A stretch of 64,000 bases of DNA from the NCBI RefSeq assembly GCF_030441895.1, contig NZ_JARJAS010000002.1. One strand, written 5' to 3'. Both the position numbers and the translations under genes were made by a program. Under the pieces are notes generated by a model. It saw only the letters and a program-made list of their open reading frames with translations. It ran no database searches and was not told the DNA's origin. Source of the stretch: Enterococcus_D entomosocium (GTDB lineage: Bacteria; Bacillota; Bacilli; Lactobacillales; Enterococcaceae). The first letter of the stretch is position 1; every line of letters starts with the position of its first letter. Below are positions 23,769 to 31,285 of this stretch, piece by piece.

Positions 23769-24959
23769 ATGGACTTACCAATTGGCGAGGAAATCGCCCG
23801 GAGAAGAAAACACAGAGGCGTTACGCAGCAAGAATTAGCAGCATTTATGAACGTGTCAAAAGCATCCGTTTCAAAATGGGAAACGGGACAGACGTATCCA
23901 GATATCACTTCACTGCCCTTATTAGCGGCGTATTTTGATTGCAGCGTCGATGAATTATTGATTTTAGATTCGCAGCTATCACCTAAAGAGATCCAGCGAA
24001 TCTACCAATTATTAAAAGACGCCTTCCAAACAAAAACACCAACGGAAGTTCTCGCTCTTGCTCAAAGTTTTACCAAACGGTATTACTCTTGTTATCCATT
24101 CTTATTACAAATGGGGTCCTTTTACTTGAATCATTGGGATCTGTTGCCGGATGTCCCCGTAGAAGGCGTCCCGAAAGGGCAAACTTACGAAGACGCTTTG
24201 ATGGAAGCAAAGAAAAATACCTATTTGAAGGAAGCAGAAACCCTGTACCAACGGATCATGGACCAAGGAGACAGTGAGCTGGCACAACAAGCGAAACAGA
24301 TCGATGCTTATTGTCTTCTGATGAGAAACAAGCCAGAAGAAGTCTTGGCGATCCTTGGCACGAAAACTCTCTCTTTTTTACCTAGCGAACCGTTGATTGC
24401 CGCAGCATTTCAGCAAAAAAATCAGTTGCAACAAGCTGAGATCGTTACGCAAAGTGCGATTTACCAGTACTTAATTATTTTTATGAGTTTGCTAACGAAT
24501 TATTTAGCAATGCTCACACAAGACGAGGAGCAACTGGAAAAAAACTATGCACGTGGACTGGCACTCAGCGAGAGCTTCCAACTGGCCGAATTGCATCCCC
24601 TTTCTTTACTGAATTTTCTAGCCGCTGGGATGGTTTCGTTTGCTGCTTTAGGAAAAGAAAGCTTATTGTTACAAGCATTAACGCTGTATGTCAAAACATT
24701 AGAAGCTACTCCAGAGGAAATCGTTTTGAAAGGAGATGATTATTTCAACAGCATCGATGAGTGGATCAGTGAATTAGAATTAGGGAGTCAGATCCCGCGT
24801 AACTCAGGTAGTGTCAAAAAACAATTTCTTGCAATAGCACAGCTGACACCCTTGTTTGAACCGTATCAAGAAAAACCCTCATTTAAAGAGTTGTTTCAGC
24901 GCTTGAGCAATTTGGCTGAACAAGTATCTAATTCGCAAAGGAGTGACTCACATGAATAG
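23769..24959 (+). CDS. XRE-family regulator with a long helical C-terminal domain
   Basis: 396 residues. The N-terminal 65 residues are a clear Cro/C1-type helix-turn-helix (GEEIARRRKHRGVTQQELAAFMNVSKASVSKWETGQ). The remaining roughly 330 residues are helical and TPR-like, a layout shared by RRNPP-type sensors and by many Lactobacillales regulators of ABC exporters. RBS GGAGGTG. It is the first gene of a four-gene operon and overlaps the next gene by eight bases, so it probably controls the exporter genes behind it. The inducing signal is unknown. A peptide ligand for the TPR-like part is possible but not shown. Confidence 0.85.
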   Translation: MDLPIGEEIARRRKHRGVTQQELAAFMNVSKASVSKWETGQTYPDITSLPLLAAYFDCSVDELLILDSQLSPKEIQRIYQLLKDAFQTKTPTEVLALAQSFTKRYYSCYPFLLQMGSFYLNHWDLLPDVPVEGVPKGQTYEDALMEAKKNTYLKEAETLYQRIMDQGDSELAQQAKQIDAYCLLMRNKPEEVLAILGTKTLSFLPSEPLIAAAFQQKNQLQQAEIVTQSAIYQYLIIFMSLLTNYLAMLTQDEEQLEKNYARGLALSESFQLAELHPLSLLNFLAAGMVSFAALGKESLLLQALTLYVKTLEATPEEIVLKGDDYFNSIDEWISELELGSQIPRNSGSVKKQFLAIAQLTPLFEPYQEKPSFKELFQRLSNLAEQVSNSQRSDSHE

Positions 24960-25179
24960 TTTTTCACTAAACGTACCAGAAAATATATCTGATTATTTGC
25001 CCATACTGATCCCTCTGATTCTTTTGCAATTGATCTTGATCGTTTTGGCAGTTCGAGATATTTTAAAACAAGAACAATTTAAGTTCGGCTCTCGTATTCT
25101 TTGGCTCTTCATCGCCTGTTTTGTTAGCCTGATCGGTCCTATCCTTTATTTTGCTTTTGGAAAAGGGGATCAACAATGA
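24952..25179 (+). CDS. PLDc_N-domain membrane protein (YxlE-like)
   Basis: 75-residue protein with two membrane helices (about residues 17-36 and 47-67) and the PLDc_N ending GPILYFAFGKGD, as in YxlE of Bacillus subtilis. There YxlE is encoded with ABC proteins YxlF and YxlG. The same E-F-G gene order follows here. I use the ATG at 24952. An upstream GTG (24943) overlaps the AAAGGAG ribosome binding site. The gene overlaps both neighbours by a few bases, so the operon is tightly coupled. Its role in the transporter is unknown. Confidence 0.75.
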   Translation: MNSFSLNVPENISDYLPILIPLILLQLILIVLAVRDILKQEQFKFGSRILWLFIACFVSLIGPILYFAFGKGDQQ

Positions 25180-26087
25180 AGATGATCGAGATCAATCACT
25201 TATCCAAACATTTTGGGCATAAACAAGTGCTACAAGACCTATCCTTTTCGGTCCCCAAAGGGAGTGTCGTGGGATTTGTAGGGGAAAACGGCGCCGGCAA
25301 AACAACCACCATGAAAGCGATTTTAGGGTTACTCCCTATTGATGAAGGCGAAATCACTGTCTGTGGCGAACCAGTACAATTTGGCTCAACCAAGACCAAT
25401 CGCTGGATCGGCTATTTACCAGATGTGCCGCAGTTTTACTCTTTTATGACAGCTGTAGAATATTTGACTTTCTGCGGAAAAATTCAGCCAAATAAAGAAT
25501 CTTTTCAGCCTCAGCGAGTGATGGAAGTCTTAGAGTTGGTAGGCCTGAAAGCTTCGAAACAAAAAATCGCTGGCTTTTCTCGCGGCATGAAGCAACGTCT
25601 AGGGTTAGCCCAAGCTCTGATCAACCGCCCCGCCATCTTGATTTGTGATGAACCAACATCCGCACTAGACCCTCTAGGACGCAAAGCATTTCTTGATGTA
25701 TTGGAAAAAATCAAAGAAGAAACGACAGTGCTTTTTTCCTCTCATATTCTCGCAGATGTCGAACAGCTGTCAGATTATATTGCGATTTTGCACAAAGGTC
25801 AGATCCGTGCGTTCGAAACGATGGATTCCTTAAAAAACCGTTATCGAAAAACCGTCTTTGGGATTGTCTTTACCGACGAAGGTGACCATTTAAAATTTGC
25901 CAAAGTGTTAGCAATCCACGGCATATCGGCAAAAAGAAAGAACAATCAATTACTGATCGATGAACAAACTGGAACCAATATCGGTTCACAGCTGCTACAA
26001 TTGCTGAACGAACAACACATTGTCCCAGAATCCTTTCAAAGAATCGAACCATCGTTAGAGTCGATTTATTTGGAGGTGATCAAATGA
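25176..26087 (+). CDS. ABC transporter ATP-binding protein (YxlF-like)
   Basis: 303-residue ABC ATPase. Walker A is GENGAGKTT, the signature FSRGMKQRLG, Walker B AILICDEPTSALDP, and the switch SSHILADVEQ. The C-terminal 90 residues form the extra domain seen in exporters of the BcrA/LolD-related drug and peptide group. It overlaps the PLDc_N gene and the permease gene by four bases each, so it pairs with the permease at 26084. Substrate unknown: an antimicrobial-peptide or envelope-stress exporter is a reasonable guess given the XRE regulator. Confidence 0.92.
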   Translation: MKMIEINHLSKHFGHKQVLQDLSFSVPKGSVVGFVGENGAGKTTTMKAILGLLPIDEGEITVCGEPVQFGSTKTNRWIGYLPDVPQFYSFMTAVEYLTFCGKIQPNKESFQPQRVMEVLELVGLKASKQKIAGFSRGMKQRLGLAQALINRPAILICDEPTSALDPLGRKAFLDVLEKIKEETTVLFSSHILADVEQLSDYIAILHKGQIRAFETMDSLKNRYRKTVFGIVFTDEGDHLKFAKVLAIHGISAKRKNNQLLIDEQTGTNIGSQLLQLLNEQHIVPESFQRIEPSLESIYLEVIK

Positions 26088-26848
26088 ATGCGTTTCTTGT
26101 TTTCTTAAAGAAAGAGTTTCTCGGCGGTCTTCGCAGCAAAAAACTACTGATTTGCTTGATCCTGTTTGCCCTGATTGGTATGCTTTCTCCCTTTACTGCC
26201 AAAATCATGCCAGATCTGATGGCCAGTATGATGCCGGAATCGATTGAAATCACGATTGCTGATCCGACATCGATCGATGCGTGGCTTCAGTTTTACAGCA
26301 ACATCGGCACGATTGGCCTGCTAGTATTTGTGATTCTTTTTACCGATACGCTCTCAGCCGAAATAAATCAGGGTACCTTTATTCAGCTGATCACCAGAGG
26401 CTTACCAAAAACCACGATCGTCATAGCAAAAGCTTGCTATTTAATGATTCTTTGGTCTTTGAGTTACCTCATAAGTGCCAGTGTCAGTGCTTTTTATACG
26501 AAGATTTATTTCGATGATTCCAGCGCTGCTCAAGTCCCTAGCGCTTTGGTCAGCTATTGGCTTTTCGGTTTACTAGCAATCAGCATCCTGCTGCTAGGTT
26601 CCAGCTTTGCTAAAAGTATCTATCAAGGTTTGTTGTTTATTGGCGTTTGTTATCTGATGGGCATGTTAGGCAACCTATGGAGTCAAGTAACAAACTGGAA
26701 TCCATATTCCCTTTCCAGCCAATTTCCTAACTACTTAACCGACCAAATCAAACTAGGGGAACTGCTGCCAGCACTGTTGTTAACTTGCTTTTTGATCATC
26801 GCTTGTTTGACTGGTTCCATAGCTGTTCTAAGAAAAAGAAAATATTAA
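26084..26848 (+). CDS. ABC-2 type transporter permease (YxlG-like)
   Basis: 254-residue permease with about six membrane helices (first at about residues 22-40 after KKEFLGGLRSKK, then clusters in the middle and a last helix at LLTCFLIIACLTGSIAVL). The pattern matches the ABC-2 exporter permease family. It is the last gene of the XRE-PLDc_N-ATPase-permease operon, overlapping the ATPase gene by four bases, and is followed by a strong hairpin. Two copies probably pair with the ATPase dimer. Confidence 0.85.
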   Translation: MNAFLVFLKKEFLGGLRSKKLLICLILFALIGMLSPFTAKIMPDLMASMMPESIEITIADPTSIDAWLQFYSNIGTIGLLVFVILFTDTLSAEINQGTFIQLITRGLPKTTIVIAKACYLMILWSLSYLISASVSAFYTKIYFDDSSAAQVPSALVSYWLFGLLAISILLLGSSFAKSIYQGLLFIGVCYLMGMLGNLWSQVTNWNPYSLSSQFPNYLTDQIKLGELLPALLLTCFLIIACLTGSIAVLRKRKY

Positions 26849-26849
26849 A

Positions 26850-26884
26850 AAACATCGGTGCAGATTTTTTGCACCGATGTTTTG
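26850..26884. terminator. Bidirectional terminator
   Basis: Arms AACATCGGTGCA and TGCACCGATGTT around a short T-rich loop, with A/T runs at both sides. It separates the rightward ABC operon from the leftward YitT-family gene. Confidence 0.85.
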
Positions 26885-26900
26885 CTTCTGAAATGTTACT

Positions 26901-27518
26901 CTATTTTGCTGTTCCTTGGACTTTCACAGATTTCTTGGCCTGCATTTTTTGTTCGATTCTCATGAAGAGCCGCATGAAGAAGGCAATCAAGTAGATTGAA
27001 AAGGCAGAAATAAGTGCTTCTTGCCAAGAAAAGATCAGAAGGTTCAATAAGATGATGATCAAATTGGTTAAGAAAACCCCACTAGATCTGCGAATGCCAT
27101 AGTATTTTTCCAAAATTAGTGGCGGAATCGTCACGCCGCCATTAGACGCACCAATTTTGTAGAGCGAAAAGATGCCGAAGCTAAAGAAGAAACTACCTAA
27201 AATCAATGAGATGGAATAAAAGCGCAGCAGCATAATTTCTGGTAAAAGTGCTAGAAGAACGGGAAATGCCAAACTACCGATAACCGTATTGACAAAGACC
27301 TCTCGTTTCAAAAGTAAAAACGCAAGGGCCAGCATCAATAAATTTATACCCCAGACAACGATATGGCGATTGATCGACCAGCCAGTTTCGATGAGGTAGC
27401 CAATCGACCCGACGCCGGCAGAAGCAATGCTGTGAGGTAAAAGGAAGAAGTTTAATGCGATGCAGATCCATAGCACCCCAAGCAATAAAGCAAGATTTTT
27501 TTTGATAAGTGTTTCCAT
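26901..27518 (-). CDS. YitT-family membrane protein
   Basis: 205-residue integral membrane protein with five or six helices. It matches the YitT/YczE group: LNFFLLPHSIASAGVGSIGYLIE near the N-terminus, a YKIGASNGGVTIPPLIL loop with the family's Gly-Gly pattern, and a basic C-terminal tail (MRIEQKMQAKKSVK). It lacks the DUF2179 cytoplasmic domain found in longer YitT proteins. Function is unknown. I use the ATG at 27518, seven bases after GGAG. The TTG just upstream is in frame but poorer. It has its own promoter at 27553-27581. Confidence 0.75.
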   Translation of the reverse strand: METLIKKNLALLLGVLWICIALNFFLLPHSIASAGVGSIGYLIETGWSINRHIVVWGINLLMLALAFLLLKREVFVNTVIGSLAFPVLLALLPEIMLLRFYSISLILGSFFFSFGIFSLYKIGASNGGVTIPPLILEKYYGIRRSSGVFLTNLIIILLNLLIFSWQEALISAFSIYLIAFFMRLFMRIEQKMQAKKSVKVQGTAK

Positions 27519-27552
27519 CAACGTTCTCCTTTCGATCTGGCAACTATTTTTA

Positions 27553-27581
27553 TGTATAAAAGCTTCTGTCTATTCTATCAA
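27553..27581 (-). promoter_or_regulatory. Promoter of the YitT-family gene
   Basis: Minus strand TTGATA (27576-27581), 17-base spacer, TATACA (27553-27558). Confidence 0.65.
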
Positions 27582-27602
27582 AAAAATCGTAAAAGAAAGA
27601 AC

Positions 27603-27632
27603 CAATTTTTTCATGAAAACATGAAAAAATTG
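27603..27632. repeat. Perfect 13-base-arm palindrome upstream of the YitT-family promoter
   Basis: CAATTTTTTCATG (27603-27615) and CATGAAAAAATTG (27620-27632) around AAAA. It lies about 20 bases upstream of the -35 box. The TTTTCATG half-site is shared with the palindrome at 17202. It is not followed by a T run, so an operator is more likely than a terminator. Confidence 0.55.
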
Positions 27633-27686
27633 ATTCTGACCTTCAAGAAAGTATTCTGCTATTTTTTCATTCCTTTAAGATTGCTG

Positions 27687-28247
27687 TTAAGCTGCACAGC
27701 AATCACAAGCGGAAAGGATTTCTTCTACAACAGATTCCCGCCATGCTCTTCTATTCGCCATACGTTTCTTCTCTGACGGCAAATGAACAAAGTAAACCGA
27801 CAATTCTGATCCTTTAATCAATTGATAGGACATCAAGCGATTTTTTTGCTGCAATAACAGCTGATGCTTTTTCGGGGAAAGGGAAAGATCAGTTGCGGAC
27901 ACCAATTGCTTTAATGCCTCTGGATGACAAAGGTTTCTTTCTGGTGCGACACTGATCAATTGGCTGACCTCTGCTAATTTCATCGCCTCGATCACCCGCA
28001 GCGTTGCCCGCGGATCATGGATATCCGTCAAAAAAACCGACTGGCAACCTTGCAATGCCCGAACGAGTCGTCCTAAATCGAGAAAGTCACCATCAATGAT
28101 CGTCTCACGCGCAGCATCAATCTGTTGCAAACGCTCCGTTGCCTGGCGGGCATAGAGTACTAGGGAGAAATTGGTTCTTTCTAAAAGTGTTTGGCGTGTC
28201 AGCTGCCCAATCGTTCCAGCAGCACCTAAAATCGCAAGTCGTTTCAT
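27687..28247 (-). CDS. NAD(P)-binding Rossmann-fold oxidoreductase (atypical SDR/NmrA-like)
   Basis: 186-residue protein opening MKRLAILGAAGTIGQLTRQTLL, the dinucleotide-binding G-x-x-G-x-x-G turn of atypical short-chain dehydrogenases. ARETIIDGDFLDL and VFLTDIHDP follow the expected strand order, but the protein is short and lacks a Tyr-x-x-x-Lys active site. I start at the ATG 28247 (AAAGGAAG in front). Fourteen more in-frame residues upstream look random. It lies downstream of the MerR-type regulator and the aldo/keto reductase and may share their promoter, giving a carbonyl-stress group. Ends with CCAA near a weak inverted repeat at 27679-27704. Confidence 0.7.
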   Translation of the reverse strand: MKRLAILGAAGTIGQLTRQTLLERTNFSLVLYARQATERLQQIDAARETIIDGDFLDLGRLVRALQGCQSVFLTDIHDPRATLRVIEAMKLAEVSQLISVAPERNLCHPEALKQLVSATDLSLSPKKHQLLLQQKNRLMSYQLIKGSELSVYFVHLPSEKKRMANRRAWRESVVEEILSACDCCAA

Positions 28248-28313
28248 AAGCTTCCTTTCTATTGGATTCCATTGAGCAGAACGTTTCAATTTCCATAGTA
28301 GCGAATTCAGTCA

Positions 28314-28718
28314 TTAAGACTTAGTGACCAAATTGGCTTTTCGTTGACGCAATCGTTCTTCTGTCGGCAGAACATGCTCGTCGTAATGTTCTAGTTTGTA
28401 TTCTAAACGTTCAACAGCTTCCGTCATATCTGAGATTTTCTCCCTGAGTACCGCAATTTGTTCTGCTAAGAGCTGCTTGCGCTCAGGAACCGTCCCTCGC
28501 CCTTCTTCAAATAAAGCCAGGTAATGACTCAACCCATCAATCGATAGTCCAGCATTACGCATTTGCCTAGTAAAGGTGATCCATTTTAAGTCGTCATCAT
28601 CAAATTCACGAACACCGTTTTTATTGCGTTTGACCGGCGGAATCAGCCCAATTTTTTCATAGTAACGGATGGTATCAGCTGAGACACCGCTCAGTTCACT
28701 GACTTTTTTGATATTCAT
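28314..28718 (-). CDS. MerR-family transcriptional regulator (AdhR-like)
   Basis: 134 residues. The N-terminal winged helix is typical of MerR proteins (NIKKVSELSGVSADTIRYYEKIGLIPP), followed by the second wing NGVREFDDDDLKWI and a coiled dimerisation helix at about residues 78-120. No metal-binding cysteines are present, which puts it with aldehyde- or redox-responsive members such as AdhR. It lies between the aldo/keto reductase and the Rossmann-fold gene on the same strand. The reductase promoter has the 19-base spacer that MerR proteins remodel, so autoactivation of this group is likely. Confidence 0.88.
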   Translation of the reverse strand: MNIKKVSELSGVSADTIRYYEKIGLIPPVKRNKNGVREFDDDDLKWITFTRQMRNAGLSIDGLSHYLALFEEGRGTVPERKQLLAEQIAVLREKISDMTEAVERLEYKLEHYDEHVLPTEERLRQRKANLVTKS

Positions 28719-28793
28719 GACTTCACTTCCTTGTTTTGCATTTTTTCCTAGATCGTTTTGTATGCTACGAGCCAGAAGCCCTTTTGTTACTCG

Positions 28794-29774
28794 TTATTCC
28801 GCTCCTACCACTGCATGAGGCAAGTAAGGCTCTTCCAAATAAGCAATCTCTTCGGCAGTCAGCTTTAGATCAAGGGCAGGTAAAGCATCCAATAAGTGGC
28901 TTTCTTTTGTTGCGCCAATAATTGGTGCGACCACTTGTTCTTTTTGCAATAACCAAGCCAAGGCGATTTGCGACCGTTTGCTTTGGTGATTGTCAGCGAT
29001 CTTTGCGACTCGTGCCACGATCTCCCGGTCTTGTTCCATCGTTTTGTCGTACTTTTGATTGGCGGTTTTATCCGTTAAGTACCGTTTGGTCTCTGCACCC
29101 CAATCTCTTGTTAAACGTCCAGCAGCCAAAGGACTATATGGCGTCACGGCAATTTTTTGATCGGCACACAAGGGCATCATTTCTCGCTCTTCTTCTCGAT
29201 AAAGCAAGTTTAAGTGATTTTGCATCGAAACAAATTTGGTCCAGCCATTTTTCTCTGCAACTGCTTGTGCTTTGGCAAATTGCCAAGCGTACATCGCGGA
29301 TGCACCAATATAGCGCACTTTTCCAGAAACCACCAAATCATGTAAGGCCTTCATGGTTTCTTCAATTGGCGTGTGGTAATCCCAACGATGGATGATATAC
29401 AAATCAATGTAGTCCATTTGTAGGCGTTTTAAGCTTTGTTCGACTTGATAAAAGATCGCTTTTCGAGACAGCCCTCCACTGTTTGGCCGTTGCTTCATTT
29501 TTGAATACAGTTTTGTGGCAACCACGATCTCATCCCGCGGAGCAAAATCATTCAATGCTCGACCGACGATTTCTTCGCTCGCTCCATAAGAATAGACATT
29601 TGCCGTATCAAAAAAGTTGATGCCTAGATCCAAGGCTTTTTTGATGACTTCGCGACTATCTGCTTCTTCTAACACCCACTCATGAAAGCCACTATTGGGA
29701 TCGCCAAATCCCATTGTCCCTAAACATAATGGTGACACATCAAGTCCCGTATTGCCAAATTTTACATAGTTCAT
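28794..29774 (-). CDS. Aldo/keto reductase
   Basis: 326-residue NADPH-dependent aldo/keto reductase of the AKR11/YakC-like branch. Features: LGTMGFGDP, the catalytic Asp in NFFDTANVYSYGASEEIVGRAL (DxxxxY), Lys in VVATKLYSKM, and His in LYIIHRWDYHTPIEETM. The C-terminal VVAPIIGATKESHLLDAL binds cofactor. Reduces aldehydes or ketones, substrate unknown. RBS AGGAGGACG. It is the first gene of a leftward group with a MerR regulator, and its promoter has the unusual 19-base spacer. Confidence 0.9.
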   Translation of the reverse strand: MNYVKFGNTGLDVSPLCLGTMGFGDPNSGFHEWVLEEADSREVIKKALDLGINFFDTANVYSYGASEEIVGRALNDFAPRDEIVVATKLYSKMKQRPNSGGLSRKAIFYQVEQSLKRLQMDYIDLYIIHRWDYHTPIEETMKALHDLVVSGKVRYIGASAMYAWQFAKAQAVAEKNGWTKFVSMQNHLNLLYREEEREMMPLCADQKIAVTPYSPLAAGRLTRDWGAETKRYLTDKTANQKYDKTMEQDREIVARVAKIADNHQSKRSQIALAWLLQKEQVVAPIIGATKESHLLDALPALDLKLTAEEIAYLEEPYLPHAVVGAE

Positions 29775-29806
29775 TTGCTCGTCCTCCTGTTTTTTAAGTT
29801 ACACTA

Positions 29807-29837
29807 AGCATACAGGTTGAAGTGCACTCTAAGTCAA
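29807..29837 (-). promoter_or_regulatory. MerR-type promoter with 19-base spacer
   Basis: Minus strand TTGACT (29832-29837), 19-base spacer, TATGCT (29807-29812). The spacer carries the dyad AGAGTGCACTT, centred between the boxes. Overlong spacers with a central dyad are the hallmark of MerR-activated promoters. Confidence 0.8.
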
Positions 29838-29983
29838 GCGAATCAGCAAACTTTTTTTCATTTTACTCGCAAATGACTCATAATGACATGCTTTTTGTCT
29901 TGCGTTTCATTTCGAATCAGCTTTTGGTACACTAAAGATAAGTATCGATACGCTATCTAGCTGAGAAAAAGGAGCGGAAGATT

Positions 29984-30349
29984 TTGACTTGTATTTTTTG
30001 TACTGCCTCAAAACATGCGATCATTGAAAACGAACGCTTTTATGCGATCTTTGATAAGTTTCCCGTCACCCCTGGACACCTGCTATTGATCCCCAAAGAA
30101 CATCGAAGGGATTATTTTGCCCTCACCCAAGAGGAATTACAAGACTTGCAGGCTTTGTTGCAGGAAGGCAAAGCCTATTTGTTGGAAACCTATCGACCAG
30201 ACGGCTTCAACATCGGCTTCAATTGCGGGGAGGCTGCCGGACAGACGGTCTTTCATTGCCATTGTCATTTGATCCCACGCTACCAAGGCGACGTGGAGGA
30301 ACCAAAAGGCGGCGTTCGAGGCGTGATTCCTGACAAGCAAGCCTACTAA
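29984..30349 (+). CDS. HIT-family nucleotide hydrolase/transferase
   Basis: 121-residue histidine-triad protein. The HIT motif HCHCHLIPRY is present. The N-terminal CIFCTASKHAIIENERFYAIFDKFPVTPGHLLLIPKEH is the usual first half, including a C-x-x-C pair that may bind zinc. HIT proteins hydrolyse nucleoside phosphoramidates and similar nucleotides. The start is TTG, nine bases after GGAG. No ATG gives an intact motif set. It ends in a strong palindromic terminator. No neighbour hints at a special substrate. Confidence 0.9.
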   Translation: MTCIFCTASKHAIIENERFYAIFDKFPVTPGHLLLIPKEHRRDYFALTQEELQDLQALLQEGKAYLLETYRPDGFNIGFNCGEAAGQTVFHCHCHLIPRYQGDVEEPKGGVRGVIPDKQAY

Positions 30350-30351
30350 AT

Positions 30352-30395
30352 ACAAACAAGCCGTTTCTTCCAGCAAAGGGAAACGGCTTGTTTGT
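30352..30395. terminator. Terminator of the HIT-family gene (near-symmetrical)
   Basis: Perfect 16-base arms: ACAAACAAGCCGTTTC (30352-30367) and GAAACGGCTTGTTTGT (30380-30395). Confidence 0.85.
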
Positions 30396-30416
30396 GTTTG
30401 TTAAAAATGAGGACGC

Positions 30417-31265
30417 TTAGGAATTGATCGCTGAATGGTTCATCAACCGATTGATATGAACGCCTAGATAGACGATTTCATTGACAGGGATCTTCGTTTG
30501 ATATTCTTTATCGATATAGGCTTTGACTTTTGTCGCGATCTCCATAGCATTTGGATAAAGAGCCCACATTTGACGGTATAGTCCTTCGTCTTCTTCTTGC
30601 AGCAGACCATCCAAAAAGAACCGGTCAACGAAGAAACGCACGTGGGTGATAAAGCGATTATAATGGATCGAATTGGTGTTGACGTCTTGCTGGATCGAGT
30701 AGCGTACCATATTGACGATCAACCCGATCAATTTGGCTTTTTTCAACCCATCTTGATTTTCCTCGGTGTTCGACTGGGCATTGATCAAATGAAACGCGAT
30801 ATTGGAGGCTTCTTCTTCCGGCAGATCAATTTGATACTTCTCTTTCAACAAGCGTTGTGCCTGTTCGGCGGCTCGAAATTCCTCCGTATAGTAATTCTTG
30901 ATTTCCCAATAGAGTCGATTCGTCACACTCAAGCCTTTTTGCTGACGTTCCACAGCAAAGTGCAAGTGATCCGATAAGGTAAGGTAAATCGTTGAATTTA
31001 GCGGATAGGGCAGCATTTTTTGCGCCAGCTGAACGATTTCTTTGGTCATTTCAAAATAGTACAACGGAATCTCATCCACCAAATCGGCAAACTGACCCGA
31101 TTTTTTTTCATCGATTGGCAGAAAAACTTGATCGATCTGGGTATCGGCTATGCTGTCGCCGACTTTCTTTCCATAGCCGATCCCCTTCCCAAGTGCAATC
31201 ATTTCCTGGCCTTCCTTATCAACAAGTACGACACTTGAATTTAAGACTTTCTTGATGTAAATCAT
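30417..31265 (-). CDS. licT: BglG/LicT-family transcription antiterminator
   Basis: 282 residues: N-terminal RNA-binding CAT domain (MIYIKKVLNSSVVLVDKEG, about 1-55), then two PTS-regulation domains, PRD1 with its conserved His region around LSDHLHFAVERQ and PRD2 with VRFFVDRFFLD and YLGVHINRL. Such proteins bind a ribonucleic antitermination (RAT) hairpin and prevent transcription stop when the substrate PTS is active. A RAT and terminator lie at 34675-34769 ahead of the PTS gene. Start at ATG 31265 after GAGGAGCGAG. It is the last gene of the bgl operon, an uncommon place for the antiterminator, which is usually first. Confidence 0.92.
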   Translation of the reverse strand: MIYIKKVLNSSVVLVDKEGQEMIALGKGIGYGKKVGDSIADTQIDQVFLPIDEKKSGQFADLVDEIPLYYFEMTKEIVQLAQKMLPYPLNSTIYLTLSDHLHFAVERQQKGLSVTNRLYWEIKNYYTEEFRAAEQAQRLLKEKYQIDLPEEEASNIAFHLINAQSNTEENQDGLKKAKLIGLIVNMVRYSIQQDVNTNSIHYNRFITHVRFFVDRFFLDGLLQEEDEGLYRQMWALYPNAMEIATKVKAYIDKEYQTKIPVNEIVYLGVHINRLMNHSAINS

Positions 31266-31285
31266 GCACTCTCGCTCCTCACTGT

